From: an uncultured Campylobacter sp.
Lineage (GTDB): Bacteria; Campylobacterota; Campylobacteria; Campylobacterales; Campylobacteraceae
Assembly (NCBI RefSeq): GCF_905371695.1
Contig: NZ_CAJPMA010000028.1
Coordinates: forward strand, 1-18,369
DNA length: 18,369 nt
Direction: 5' to 3'
Part shown: one piece after another, positions 1 to 7,971 of the stretch
Position numbering within the stretch: position 1 is the first letter of the stretch
How the letters are laid out: each line of letters starts with the position of its first letter
The notes under the pieces: model-generated
Told to the model about the DNA's origin: nothing
Seen by the model: the letters and a program-made list of their open reading frames with translations, nothing else
The model's database searches: none
Translations under genes and position numbers: made by a program

Positions 1-6
1 TATATA

Positions 7-46
7 GAAAAAGGCTTAAACCTAGATTAAAAAAATAGGTTTAAGC
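7..46 (-). terminator. Intrinsic terminator of the leftward cyclo-ligase to DUF945 unit
   Basis: A perfect 11-bp inverted repeat (14-24 GCTTAAACCTA and 36-46 TAGGTTTAAGC) has an 11-nt loop. Read on the minus strand it is followed by CTTTTTC (13-7), the T-rich tail expected of a rho-independent terminator. On the plus strand it is followed only by G residues, so it acts leftward. It lies just past the stop codon of the DUF945-like gene. Confidence 0.8.
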
Positions 47-55
47 GGGGGGGGG
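47..55. repeat. Homopolymeric G9/C9 tract between stop codon and terminator
   Basis: Nine consecutive G residues on the plus strand (C9 on the coding strand of the gene to the right) fill exactly the gap between the terminator stem, which ends at 46, and the TAA at 56-58. Poly-G/C tracts of about this length are the classic slip-strand phase-variation tracts of Campylobacter, but this one is outside any reading frame I can support. Its effect, if any, would be on the 3' untranslated region. Confidence 0.85.
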
Positions 56-1426
56 TTAGAAAATTGAAGATAAAATTTTAGATAAGCTAACTTTATCGTT
101 AAAAATAATGTCGCTATTTTGCGAATCAAGCTTAAATTTAACTCTCGTATCGCCGTCTTGTTTTTGTAAAATTCCGTTTTCTACAAAAACCGGTTCAAGT
201 AGCGCTATTTCAGGTACTTGATACAAAAATTCCCCTATACCGCCGTTTACTTTAAGCTCTCCGTCAAAGATAAACGCCGATAAATTTTGAGACATATCTT
301 TGTTTTTATCATAGTTTTTAACGCCGAAATTTACGCTCAGGTTAAGCTTTTTGTCTTTGCCGTTTTTTATGCTAAATTCGCTTATTTTTACACTAGGATC
401 GCTAGCTAGTAGCTCGCCCGTATCGGCAAGCAGCGCCTCAAATATTTTATCTTTGTATCCGTCAAGCGCCTCTTTGCTTTCAAAATTCACGTCTTTGGCG
501 ACTTCATCGATTTTTTTATAAAGCTTTTTCAAAGCCTCTACATTAAAATTTTCAAGCTGAGATACGATTTTAAGATCTTTAAATTTCTCGCCGTTTACAT
601 CTATTAGCGCAACACCGCCTTCGGCTTTATCGCTCAAAAGTCCGTTTTTAACGTCGGTTGCACCTTTGTATGAGCCGTCTTGTACGTTTAAAGAAACTTC
701 CTCGTTCCCGTTAATTTTCATCGCGATTTTTTTAAATCCGCCCGTATATTCTAGCGGCACGAGCGCATAGTCGTAGTTTAAAAACGCTTCTGGATCGATC
801 GGTTCAAAATAAGATATAGCGTAGAATAAATTTTGCAAATCAATCTTTATATCTTCACCGTCTTTTTTAGCATCGAAATTTATACCGTCTACGTTAAGCG
901 CGATTTTGCTTATCTTGTGCTTTACGGAGTCTATTTTTACCGCTATATTTTTCGTTGTAAATTTATCGTCTTCATGCGCCATATTTACGTCGCTTAGGCG
1001 AATTTCGCCGTATTTTTTACCGTCGAGCGCCGCCGTAACGTCAGCCGTCGCGACTAAATTCGAACCGAAAAATAACGCGGCGAAATTTTTATACTCGCCG
1101 TTTTGTACGTAAATTTTAGACGAAATTTTAGCTCCCGAAAATATCGCATCCAACCCGTGATTAATCTGCGTATCTACCTTTAAGATTAGCTCCTCGCTAG
1201 CGCCTATTTTTTGCATAACTTCTTTTTTAACGACTAGCTCGTACGAGCCGCTAGACGCGAGAAAACCCTTCTCATAAGCGGCGTTTTTAATCTCCGCATC
1301 GTTTAGTGTTTTGCTAACGTTGGCGAGTATCCTGTCATACTCTTGCTTTGCCTTGTCCGAGACAAAGTAAGCCGCTCCGAAACCGACTATCGCCAGTAAA
1401 ACTAAAATAGATAAAATTTTTTTCAT
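56..1426 (-). CDS. DUF945 (YdgA-like) family protein, secreted or membrane-anchored
   Basis: This 456-residue protein starts with M-K-K and a hydrophobic segment (about residues 4-20, I-L-S-I-L-V-L-L-A-I-V-G-F-G-A-A-Y-F) that serves as a signal peptide or membrane anchor. A long soluble domain of repeated beta-rich units follows. Its look (N-terminal anchor, 'Y-D-R-I-L', alternating strands such as I-S-E-F-S-I-K-N-G-K) matches the DUF945/YdgA family, which is periplasmic and of unknown function in most bacteria. I chose the ATG at 1426 because it overlaps the TGA of the upstream DedA gene as ATGA and is preceded by AAGGGAAAAG; the longer frame to 1468 lacks such support. It is the last gene of the leftward unit and is followed by C9 and the terminator. 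I see no catalytic motif and the role is unknown. Confidence 0.8.
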   Translation of the reverse strand: MKKILSILVLLAIVGFGAAYFVSDKAKQEYDRILANVSKTLNDAEIKNAAYEKGFLASSGSYELVVKKEVMQKIGASEELILKVDTQINHGLDAIFSGAKISSKIYVQNGEYKNFAALFFGSNLVATADVTAALDGKKYGEIRLSDVNMAHEDDKFTTKNIAVKIDSVKHKISKIALNVDGINFDAKKDGEDIKIDLQNLFYAISYFEPIDPEAFLNYDYALVPLEYTGGFKKIAMKINGNEEVSLNVQDGSYKGATDVKNGLLSDKAEGGVALIDVNGEKFKDLKIVSQLENFNVEALKKLYKKIDEVAKDVNFESKEALDGYKDKIFEALLADTGELLASDPSVKISEFSIKNGKDKKLNLSVNFGVKNYDKNKDMSQNLSAFIFDGELKVNGGIGEFLYQVPEIALLEPVFVENGILQKQDGDTRVKFKLDSQNSDIIFNDKVSLSKILSSIF

Positions 1427-1992
1427 CTTTTCCCTTTCTTTGCAGTTGCTTTTTGTAAAAAATACCAAATCGCGCCTAGCGCGCAGCCCATCGCAAGAGG
1501 CATAATATACCCGTGCGCGCCCAAATAATCACCCGCGCGCATAAACATATCTCCGGCCTTGTAGCTCGCCGCGCCTAAAACTATCGCCCAAATTAGCGAG
1601 CTTATAAAATTTATCGCGCTAAATTTTACAAACGAATACTTCGTAAGCCCGACCGCGATCGGTACGAGCGTTTTTACGCCGTAAATAAATTTTTTGATCA
1701 GTATGATTTTATCGCCGTATCTTTTCATTAATATATGCGAATAGGCAAGCTTTCGTTTGTGGGTCGCTAAATACGGCATTACGGCGCTTTTGTTGTATCT
1801 AGCTAGATAAAAAAGCATCGTATCGCCGAGAGTATTGGCGACCGTAGCTACCGCGATGCTAGCGGTTAAGTCCATCTTACCCGCATGGCTTAGCACGCCC
1901 GCAGCGATGATAGCGACCATTCCGCCGCCTAGCGAATATAAAAAAAGTATCACGTAGCCGTATATCGAGAGCGAATTTAAAATTTCTTGCAT
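1423..1992 (-). CDS. DedA/VTT-family inner-membrane protein
   Basis: A 189-residue polytopic membrane protein. The N-terminal helix is followed by a Gly-rich re-entrant stretch (Y-S-L-G-G-G-M-V-A-I-I-A-A-G-V-L), then a conserved block A-N-T-L-G-D-T-M-L-F-Y-L-A-R-Y near residues 52-66. The block K-K-F-I-Y-G-V-K-T-L-V-P-I-A-V-G near residues 100-115 corresponds to the F-x-x-x-x-R-x-x-x-P-x-x-x-G signature of DedA proteins, with lysine in place of the usual arginine. DedA proteins are implicated in lipid scrambling and recycling of undecaprenyl or other phospholipid carriers. The ATG is preceded by AAGGGCG. Its stop overlaps the start of the next gene by ATGA, so the two are probably translationally coupled. 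The substrate cannot be read from sequence. Confidence 0.88.
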   Translation of the reverse strand: MQEILNSLSIYGYVILFLYSLGGGMVAIIAAGVLSHAGKMDLTASIAVATVANTLGDTMLFYLARYNKSAVMPYLATHKRKLAYSHILMKRYGDKIILIKKFIYGVKTLVPIAVGLTKYSFVKFSAINFISSLIWAIVLGAASYKAGDMFMRAGDYLGAHGYIMPLAMGCALGAIWYFLQKATAKKGKR

Positions 1993-2000
1993 CTACGCCC

Positions 2001-2588
2001 TTAAAATTTCGACGCTACGCCCAGAAGTTGCTCGTAAGCGTATCCGTCTTGCTTTAAATTTTCGTTTTTAACCTTGATAACCGCGCCACCGAAGCTCGCC
2101 CCCGCGAAAAATCCGCTATTTTGAGCGTAAGCGTAAATATCGTTTGAAAACGTAACGTCGCTTAGTTTGTTAAATTTTAACCCCCGATCGCCGAATGATA
2201 CCGATGCATCGGAGTCGATGGCTAGTTTTGAGCTTTTAATCTCGTTTATTACGCTATCTTTCATTATAAAAAGCACGAGCGAGCTATCGTCGTAGCCGAT
2301 TTGCAGTCCCACGCTGCCGCCGCTTATTTGCACGGGTAAAATTTGACTAGGCGATTCCAACGATCCCACGATCATTACGCCGTCTCCGCCCATTCCGCCG
2401 ACTACGAAGCCTACTTTTTTTACGCTAGGAAAAACGATCGTAGCTCTTGCCTTTTGGATAAAAGATCGAACCGGCGCATCGTGGTTTGCCCGCATTGTCG
2501 TTACGAACGAATTAGCCGCTTCAAGCACGAGCTCCTCGCCGGCAAAGCAAAAAACGCACGCGCTTAAAAGAATTAAAATTTTCTTCAT
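2001..2588 (-). CDS. SYLF (Ysc84-like) domain exported lipid-binding protein
   Basis: A 195-residue protein with a clear signal peptide (M-K-K-I-L-I-L-L-S-A-C-V-F-C-F-A, cleavage after A16 or G17). The mature part has the SYLF/Ysc84 pattern: an N-terminal helix, then I-V-F-P-S-V-K-K-V-G-F-V-V-G-G, G-G-S-V-G-L-Q-I-G-Y, and a final G-F-F-A-G-A-S-F-G-G-A-V block. SYLF domains bind phosphoinositides in eukaryotes; bacterial members are exported and poorly characterised. It sits 9 nt downstream of rny and 8 nt upstream of the DedA gene in the same unit, so a shared envelope role is possible. A second SYLF protein lies at 12410-13075. The start is supported by AGG eight bases before the ATG and by the signal peptide. 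Confidence 0.88.
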   Translation of the reverse strand: MKKILILLSACVFCFAGEELVLEAANSFVTTMRANHDAPVRSFIQKARATIVFPSVKKVGFVVGGMGGDGVMIVGSLESPSQILPVQISGGSVGLQIGYDDSSLVLFIMKDSVINEIKSSKLAIDSDASVSFGDRGLKFNKLSDVTFSNDIYAYAQNSGFFAGASFGGAVIKVKNENLKQDGYAYEQLLGVASKF

Positions 2589-2597
2589 AAATTTTAC

Positions 2598-4151
2598 CTA
2601 TTTAGCCGTCTCTATCGCGCGCGTTTCGCGAATGACGTTTACTTTGATCTCGCCCGGATACTGCACTTTTTGCTCAATCTCGGCGGCGATCTCTTTGGCG
2701 ATTAACGCCGCCTCGTCGTCGTTAATCAGCTTTGCGTTTGCGATTACGCGAATTTCGCGACCGGCGTTTATCGCATAGGCCTGTTTGACGCCGTCTTTGC
2801 TTTTCGCGATATTTTCGATTTCCTCGACGCGTTTTAAAAAGCTTTCTAATACCTCCCTGCGCGCCCCCGGGCGTGCCGCGCTAAGCGCGTCCGCGGCGCA
2901 AACGGCGGCGCTTTCTACGCTAGTAGCCTCTTCGTGTCCGTGGTGAGCATAGATGGCGTTAATTACCACCGGATGCTCTTTGTAACGCTTACAGATCTCG
3001 CCGCCTAAATCTACGTGAGAACCTTCAAACTCGTGCGTTAGCGCCTTACCGATATCGTGGAGCAGCCCCGCGCGCTTGGCTAGTTTTTCGTCTCCGCCGG
3101 TTTCCGCGGCGATTATACCGGCAAGATGCGCTACTTCAAGGCTGTGAGCTAGCGCGTTTTGTCCGTAGCTGGCGCGAAATTTTAGCTTACCTATTAATTT
3201 CAATATCTCGGGATGAATCCTATTTAACCCCAAATCCATCACAATATTCTCGCCCTCTTCTAGGATTGAAGCTTCAAATTCCTCCGTTACTTTTTTATGA
3301 AGCTCCTCGATACGCGCAGGCTGAATTCGCCCGTCCTCGACCAAAAGCTCGATCACGCGGGTAGCGATGGCACGACGGTAGAGATTGAAGCTGCTAAGCA
3401 CGATGGCGTGCGGCGTATCGTCGATGATAACATCCACGCCCAAAACCATTTCGAGAGTTTTTACGTTTCTTCCTTCTTTGCCTATTATTCGGCCTTTTAA
3501 CTCGTCGTTTTTGATATCTACGACGTTAATTAGCCGCTCGGCGGCGAATTCGCCCGCAAAGCGCGACGTGGCTTGGGCTAAAATGTAATTCGCCTTTTTC
3601 TTACCCTCTCTGCGAGCCTCCTCTTCGTATTTTCGCACGATATGAGCGATATCGGCGCGAGATTGTTCTTCAACCTTTTTTAATACCTCTTCGCGCGCTT
3701 CGGCTTGCGTTAGCCCCGCGGCTCGCTCTAATACTTTTAACGCTTGCGAAATTTTTTCTTGATACGTAGTTTTTAGTCTAGCACCCTCGTCGTACGCGGC
3801 TTTAGCGTCTAGTTTATCTTTCTCAAACGCGGCTATCTTCGCTTCCAGAGCGTCGCTTTGATTTTGCAAATTTTGCTCTTTTTTATTTAGCTCGTCGAAT
3901 TTTTGGTTATACTCTTTTTGGAGTTTCAAGCCCTTGTCGTCGTATTTTTTCTTTACTTCTAATTCTGCCTCTTGGACGGATATTTTAGCGTCTTTTAGCG
4001 TCCGCTCCGCTTCGTATTCTATCGTCTTTGCTTTTGCTTTGGCCTGCTCTAAAAAGATATTATAGTTTGCATCGTTTATTTTTTTTGCATACATACTTCC
4101 GGCCCAAGCGCCCGCGGCCGCCGTGGCTATACTTACAAATACTTCTATCAT
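2598..4151 (-). CDS. rny: Ribonuclease Y
   Basis: This 517-residue protein has the full RNase Y layout. An N-terminal membrane anchor (about residues 3-22) is followed by a long charged coiled coil (about 25-205, rich in K/E/A/Q). Next comes a KH RNA-binding domain with G-R-I-I-G-K-E-G-R-N near residue 220, then an HD hydrolase domain with H-S-L-E-V-A-H near 335 and L-L-H-D-I-G-K-A near 362-369, and a C-terminal Y-P-G-E-I-K-V-N-V-I-R-E-T. RNase Y is a membrane-bound endoribonuclease that initiates mRNA decay. The start has AAGGAAAAAAT before the ATG. Its first 92 nt overlap, in another frame, the end of the cyclo-ligase gene upstream. Length and domains are normal for the family. Confidence 0.97.
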   Translation of the reverse strand: MIEVFVSIATAAAGAWAGSMYAKKINDANYNIFLEQAKAKAKTIEYEAERTLKDAKISVQEAELEVKKKYDDKGLKLQKEYNQKFDELNKKEQNLQNQSDALEAKIAAFEKDKLDAKAAYDEGARLKTTYQEKISQALKVLERAAGLTQAEAREEVLKKVEEQSRADIAHIVRKYEEEARREGKKKANYILAQATSRFAGEFAAERLINVVDIKNDELKGRIIGKEGRNVKTLEMVLGVDVIIDDTPHAIVLSSFNLYRRAIATRVIELLVEDGRIQPARIEELHKKVTEEFEASILEEGENIVMDLGLNRIHPEILKLIGKLKFRASYGQNALAHSLEVAHLAGIIAAETGGDEKLAKRAGLLHDIGKALTHEFEGSHVDLGGEICKRYKEHPVVINAIYAHHGHEEATSVESAAVCAADALSAARPGARREVLESFLKRVEEIENIAKSKDGVKQAYAINAGREIRVIANAKLINDDEAALIAKEIAAEIEQKVQYPGEIKVNVIRETRAIETAK

Positions 4152-4710
4152 ATTTTTTCCTTATATAAATTTTATTAGGGGTTACGTAAATATCGCCTTT
4201 TGCGTCATAATCTAGCGAGATGATTTCGCTTGTAAAAAAGTCTTTTACGCTTACGAAAAGGATGATTTTAGGACGAAATTTAATAGAGGAAAAGAATCTA
4301 TCGTAAAATCCCTTTCCATGTCCTATTCTTGCCATATTACAGTCTACTCCGACGGCGGGAACTACGGCTATATCGAGCTTTACGTCACCGATTTTACGCC
4401 CAGAAGGCTGTCTAACGTTAAATTTAGCAACCGAAAAAGGCAGGCGCAATCTTACCATTTTTAAGTTAACGCCGACCATAAACGGCGCGTAAAATTTGCA
4501 TTTATGGCTAAATTTCCGCCTTACCTTTAACACGTCTGGCTCGTAACCAAGCGGCAAATACAGCAAAATATTCTTCGCGCCCGTAGTTTTTATTATTTCG
4601 CCTATCTCGCGGATAGCACCGTAGTGCGCGCATTTTGCGACGTGCGCCGTATTTTTTAGTTCCGCTAAATTTTTACTTCTAAATTCGTTTTTGTCTAGTT
4701 TAACGCTCAT
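4060..4710 (-). CDS. 5-formyltetrahydrofolate cyclo-ligase family protein
   Basis: A 216-residue protein of the 5-FCL family, which makes 5,10-methenyl-THF from 5-formyl-THF with ATP. Visible motifs are the N-terminal helix F-R-S-K-N-L, I-L-L-Y-L-P-L-G-Y-E-P-D, V-V-P-A-V-G-V-D and the nucleotide/substrate loop G-H-G-K-G-F-Y-D-R near residue 130 (usually GxGGGYYDR). The ATG at 4710 is preferred to the one at 4740 because the minus-strand -10 (4729-4724) lies inside the longer version; the mRNA would then be almost leaderless. The natural family end is around the V-T-P-N-K-I-Y segment. The last ~30 residues, very rich in K, R and C, are read through the start of rny in another frame and may be an incidental extension. 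Confidence 0.88.
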   Translation of the reverse strand: MSVKLDKNEFRSKNLAELKNTAHVAKCAHYGAIREIGEIIKTTGAKNILLYLPLGYEPDVLKVRRKFSHKCKFYAPFMVGVNLKMVRLRLPFSVAKFNVRQPSGRKIGDVKLDIAVVPAVGVDCNMARIGHGKGFYDRFFSSIKFRPKIILFVSVKDFFTSEIISLDYDAKGDIYVTPNKIYIRKKYDRSICKYSHGGRGRLGRKYVCKKNKRCKL

Positions 4711-4723
4711 TTTATCAACTTTT

Positions 4724-4729
4724 AGTATA
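4724..4729 (-). promoter_or_regulatory. -10 element of the leftward cyclo-ligase/rny unit
   Basis: The minus-strand hexamer TATACT lies about 14 bases from the ATG at 4710, so the transcript would begin very near the start codon. It shares four bases with the TATAAT of the rightward unit on the other strand. This is inferred from the hexamer and position alone. Confidence 0.5.
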
Positions 4730-4731
4730 AT
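4726..4731 (+). promoter_or_regulatory. -10 element of the rightward lipoprotein/ftsY/radA unit
   Basis: A perfect TATAAT about 28 bases before the ATG at 4760, with AAAAGGGAT as the ribosome binding site. Campylobacter sigma-70 promoters depend mainly on the -10 box, and no clear -35 is needed. It overlaps the divergent -10, so the two units probably compete for polymerase. Confidence 0.6.
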
Positions 4732-4759
4732 CCCGCACAAAAAAATAAAAAGGGATTAT

Positions 4760-5374
4760 ATGAAATTTAAGTCGCTAATTATAGCATTATTATGCATTTT
4801 TACGTTTTTAGGCTGCGAAAACAAGACGGACGAGCAAACGCAAACTAAAAACGAGCAAAATTTAGACAAACAAACTACCGCTACCGTAAAAACGGCGCCG
4901 CAAATCGAGCAAAAGAAGGCGGACGACGAAGCGCAAAACTCAGGCAAAATCACCCTAAATTTACTGAACGGGCAAACTATCGATTTAGAAAAAAAAGAAA
5001 ACGGATTTAACCTAAAAAGTAACGATAAGGCTACGCTTTTCATATTTTTCGCTACTTGGTGCCCGCCGTGCAAAGCAGAAATTCCGCATTTAAATAATTT
5101 AAGCGAGAAATTTAAAAAAGAACTAAACATAGTGGGCGTGCTGCTTGAAGACAAAGACGCGCAAGAAGTAGCGATGTTCGCCAAAAAATATAATATAAAA
5201 TACGACGTTTCCGTGGGCGAAGGCAACTTCGCTTTTGAAAAAGCTATCGGCGGGATAATGGGGCTACCGTCGTCGATGCTTCTAAAACCTAACGGCGAAG
5301 TTTTTAGCGCATACCGAGGCTTAGTACCGGAAGAAATGATGGAGAGCGATATAAATAAGGCGATAGAGCAATGA
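4760..5374 (+). CDS. TlpA-like thioredoxin-fold lipoprotein
   Basis: A 204-residue protein beginning with a lipoprotein signal (M-K-F-K-S-L-I-I-A-L-L, then F-L-G-C with Cys19 as the probable lipidated residue). A disordered, charged linker rich in E, K, Q and T spans about residues 20-70. A thioredoxin-fold domain follows, with F-F-A-T-W-C-P-P-C-K at about 96-105; the active-site CPPC is 101-104. The cis-Pro region is G-L-P-S-S-M-L near residue 175. TlpA/ResA-like proteins reduce disulfides outside the cytoplasm, for example in cytochrome c maturation. The start at 4760 has AAAAGGGAT just upstream, whereas the longer frame from 4691 runs through the promoter. Its TGA overlaps the ATG of ftsY. 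The same neighbour order is known in C. jejuni. Confidence 0.92.
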   Translation: MKFKSLIIALLCIFTFLGCENKTDEQTQTKNEQNLDKQTTATVKTAPQIEQKKADDEAQNSGKITLNLLNGQTIDLEKKENGFNLKSNDKATLFIFFATWCPPCKAEIPHLNNLSEKFKKELNIVGVLLEDKDAQEVAMFAKKYNIKYDVSVGEGNFAFEKAIGGIMGLPSSMLLKPNGEVFSAYRGLVPEEMMESDINKAIEQ

Positions 5375-6237
5375 TAAGCTTTTTAAAAAAGGGTTTCGAG
5401 CGGACATTCGGCGCCATAATCTCCGCTAAAACCGATAAAAAGATAACCAAAGAAAATTTAGAGGAAATTTTACTAGAAGCAGACGTACCCTACGAGATAG
5501 TAGAAGAGATCATATACTACTTACCGCCGCAAGAAGAAGTTAAGCGCGCCGACCTTCGCCGCGTAATGAGCGCTTATTTTATCTACGAAAACGAGCGCGA
5601 GATAAAGCCCGACAAGCCGTTCGTCGATCTAATCTTAGGCGTAAACGGCGCAGGCAAGACGACTACCATCGCAAAGCTGGCGAATTTATATAAAAACGCA
5701 GGTAAAAGCGTGATATTGGGCGCTTGCGACACATTTCGCGCGGGAGCGATAGAGCAGCTGCGTCAATGGTCTTTACGCCTAGACGTGCCGATAATAGCGG
5801 CAAAGCAGGGGCACGATCCTTCGGCGGTGGCTTTCGATACGATAAGCTCCGCGTTAGCGCGCGGAATAGATCGCGTCGTATTAGATACTGCCGGAAGACT
5901 GCAAAATCAGACTAATTTGGCTAACGAGCTAAATAAAATCGTAAGAATTTCAAGCAAAGCTTACGAGCGTGCGCCTCACCGCAAAATTTTGATCCTTGAC
6001 GGTACGCAAGGCAACGCTGGCGTCGCGCAGGCAAAGGCCTTTAACGAAATCGTAAAGCTCGACGGCGTGATAATTACGAAGCTAGACGGCACGCCAAAAG
6101 GCGGAGCGCTGTTCGGCGTCGCACGCGAGCTTGAACTACCGATTTTTTACGTAGGCGTCGGAGAGGGTATGAACGATCTCGTAAAATTCGATCCGGACGA
6201 ATTTTTAGACGGATTAACGGATACTATTTTTGGATAA
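5371..6237 (+). CDS. ftsY: Signal recognition particle receptor FtsY
   Basis: A 288-residue SRP receptor GTPase that docks SRP-bound ribosomes at the inner membrane. It has a short N domain (about 1-85) and no long acidic A domain. The G domain carries G-V-N-G-A-G-K-T-T (90-98, P-loop), D-T-F-R-A-G-A (120-126), D-T-A-G-R (172-176) and T-K-L-D-G-T-P-K-G-G (236-245). The ATG overlaps the TGA of the preceding lipoprotein gene (ATGA), and the 3' end overlaps the VanZ-like gene by 8 nt. The D-G-T-Q-G-N-A stretch is the family's insertion box region. Length is typical for Campylobacter FtsY. Confidence 0.97.
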   Translation: MISFLKKGFERTFGAIISAKTDKKITKENLEEILLEADVPYEIVEEIIYYLPPQEEVKRADLRRVMSAYFIYENEREIKPDKPFVDLILGVNGAGKTTTIAKLANLYKNAGKSVILGACDTFRAGAIEQLRQWSLRLDVPIIAAKQGHDPSAVAFDTISSALARGIDRVVLDTAGRLQNQTNLANELNKIVRISSKAYERAPHRKILILDGTQGNAGVAQAKAFNEIVKLDGVIITKLDGTPKGGALFGVARELELPIFYVGVGEGMNDLVKFDPDEFLDGLTDTIFG

Positions 6238-6643
6238 TAGCAAAAATTCGGGCTTAAATTTAAAAGCCGTAACGCTAAAATTTTTAAAATTCGAGCCTCT
6301 TTTTAAAATTTCGTTTTTTATCTGTCTGCTTGCGGTCGAATATCTAGCTACGACGTCTCGTCGTATCGAAATAGTCGAGAGCTCTTGGGATAAGTTCAAT
6401 CATTTTCTAGCTTTTGGCATACTTTACGGACTTTTAAATTTCGGCTGGCAAAGCGGACACGCCGCAAAATTTTACGTAAAATTTTGCATACTTTTAGCCT
6501 TCGGCGCGCAAATAGAGCTAGTACAAAACCTCTTACCGAACCGCTATTTTAGCTTGCTAGATATCGTCGCGGATTGCGTAGGCATCGCGCTTGGCGCGCT
6601 AATTTGCAAAATTTTAATAAAGGCTTTAAATGGCAAAGTCTAA
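6230..6643 (+). CDS. VanZ-like small membrane protein
   Basis: A 137-residue protein with four predicted membrane segments. The signature resembles the VanZ-like family: D-K-F-N-H-F-L-A-F-G-I-L-Y around residues 54-66, and I-E-L-V-Q-N-L-L-P-N-R-Y-F-S-L-L-D-I-V-A-D near 92-112, followed by a Gly/Ala-rich last helix. The family is named from a teicoplanin-resistance accessory protein, but most members have no known function. The start is TTG at 6230, overlapping ftsY by 8 nt without an obvious Shine-Dalgarno, so translation probably depends on coupling. The end overlaps radA by 14 nt. I cannot say what it does here. Confidence 0.85.
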   Translation: MDNSKNSGLNLKAVTLKFLKFEPLFKISFFICLLAVEYLATTSRRIEIVESSWDKFNHFLAFGILYGLLNFGWQSGHAAKFYVKFCILLAFGAQIELVQNLLPNRYFSLLDIVADCVGIALGALICKILIKALNGKV

Positions 6644-7970
6644 AAGCGTCTTTGAATGCCAAGCCTGCGGCGCGCAGCAGAGCAAATGGATCGGCAAATG
6701 CCCTCAGTGCGGTGCTTGGGATAGTTTCGTAGAACTTACGCAAACGCAGATAAAAGCTAGCGAAGAGATCGCTAAATTTTCAACCTCCCCTAGCCGCGCG
6801 GTCAGTATCGAGCAGGTGCAGATCGAGAAAATAAACCGCTTTGCGACGCGCGATAGCGAGCTTGACTTGGTATTAGGCGGCGGCGTAGTAGAGGGCTCGC
6901 TGGTGCTAATCGGCGGAAGTCCCGGTATCGGCAAATCCACGCTTTTACTTAAAATCGCTTCAAATTTGGCGGCCGACGGACGAAAGGCGCTATACGTAAG
7001 CGGCGAGGAGAGCGCCAGTCAGATCAAAATGCGCGCCGAGCGCTTAGGCGCGATCGATGCGAACCTATTTTTACTAACCGAAATTTGCCTAGAAAATATC
7101 CTCGCCGAACTTGCTAAAAACGAATATAAAATTTTAATCATCGACTCCATTCAAACGCTTTATAGCGAAAAAATCGGCTCCGCTCCTGGCTCTATCTCGC
7201 AGGTGCGCGAGATAACTTTTGAACTCATGAGGCTTGCAAAAGATAGAAATATCAGCATTTTTATCATCGGACACATTACGAAAGAAGGCGCAATCGCGGG
7301 ACCTAGGGTGTTAGAGCACATGGTAGACGTGGTGCTATATTTCGAGGGCGACGCGAGTAGAGAGCTGCGACTCTTACGCGGATTTAAAAATCGCTTCGGC
7401 TCGACTAGCGAGGTAGGAATTTTCGAAATGAGCCAAGCAGGTCTAGTAAGCGCCAGCAATATCGCTAGCAAATTTTTCACGCGCGGCGAAGCGATCAGCG
7501 GCAGCGCGATTACCATCGTAATGGAGGGCTCGCGCGCTCTAAGCGTCGAGATCCAGGCGCTAGTGTGCGAAAGCGCCTATCCTAAACGCAGCTGCACGGG
7601 ATACGACCGCAATCGCCTCGATATGTTACTAGCGCTCTTAGAACGCAAAGTCGAGCTACCGCTAGGGCGATACGATGTATTCGTAAACGTTTCGGGCGGC
7701 GTAAAAATCGGCGAAACCGCGGCCGATCTCGCTGTACTGGCGGCGATTATCAGCAGCTTCCGCAATCGCCCCATAAGCAAAGAGAGCGTTTTTATCGGCG
7801 AACTTAGCCTAAACGGCGAAATTCGCGAAGTATTTAATCTCGACCAGCGCCTAAAAGAGGCGAAAACTCAAAAATTTAAAAACGCCATAATCCCGAGCCG
7901 TCCGCTTGACGCACAAGGGCTAAAATGCTTTTACGCAAAGGATATCGTTCAAGTTTTAGAATGGATGTAA
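6630..7970 (+). CDS. radA: DNA repair protein RadA
   Basis: A 446-residue RadA/Sms, a RecA-like helicase that helps branch migration in recombination and natural transformation. It has a zinc finger C10-x2-C13 and C24-x2-C27, a P-loop G-G-S-P-G-I-G-K-S-T (95-104), the RadA motif K-N-R-F-G (253-257), and a C-terminal Lon-like domain (about 275-446) with V-N-V-S-G-G and D-L-A-V-L-A-A. The ATG lies inside the 3' end of the VanZ-like gene (14-nt overlap). It is the last gene of the rightward unit; I found no hairpin terminator after it. Length and motifs are normal. Confidence 0.97.
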   Translation: MAKSKSVFECQACGAQQSKWIGKCPQCGAWDSFVELTQTQIKASEEIAKFSTSPSRAVSIEQVQIEKINRFATRDSELDLVLGGGVVEGSLVLIGGSPGIGKSTLLLKIASNLAADGRKALYVSGEESASQIKMRAERLGAIDANLFLLTEICLENILAELAKNEYKILIIDSIQTLYSEKIGSAPGSISQVREITFELMRLAKDRNISIFIIGHITKEGAIAGPRVLEHMVDVVLYFEGDASRELRLLRGFKNRFGSTSEVGIFEMSQAGLVSASNIASKFFTRGEAISGSAITIVMEGSRALSVEIQALVCESAYPKRSCTGYDRNRLDMLLALLERKVELPLGRYDVFVNVSGGVKIGETAADLAVLAAIISSFRNRPISKESVFIGELSLNGEIREVFNLDQRLKEAKTQKFKNAIIPSRPLDAQGLKCFYAKDIVQVLEWM

Positions 7971-7971
7971 A

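Noticed and set aside
4756..5226. Minus-strand frame of 156 codons opposite the lipoprotein gene
   Set aside because: The plus frame has a lipobox and CPPC active site with a ribosome binding site; the reverse frame is Ser/Phe/Cys-rich noise.
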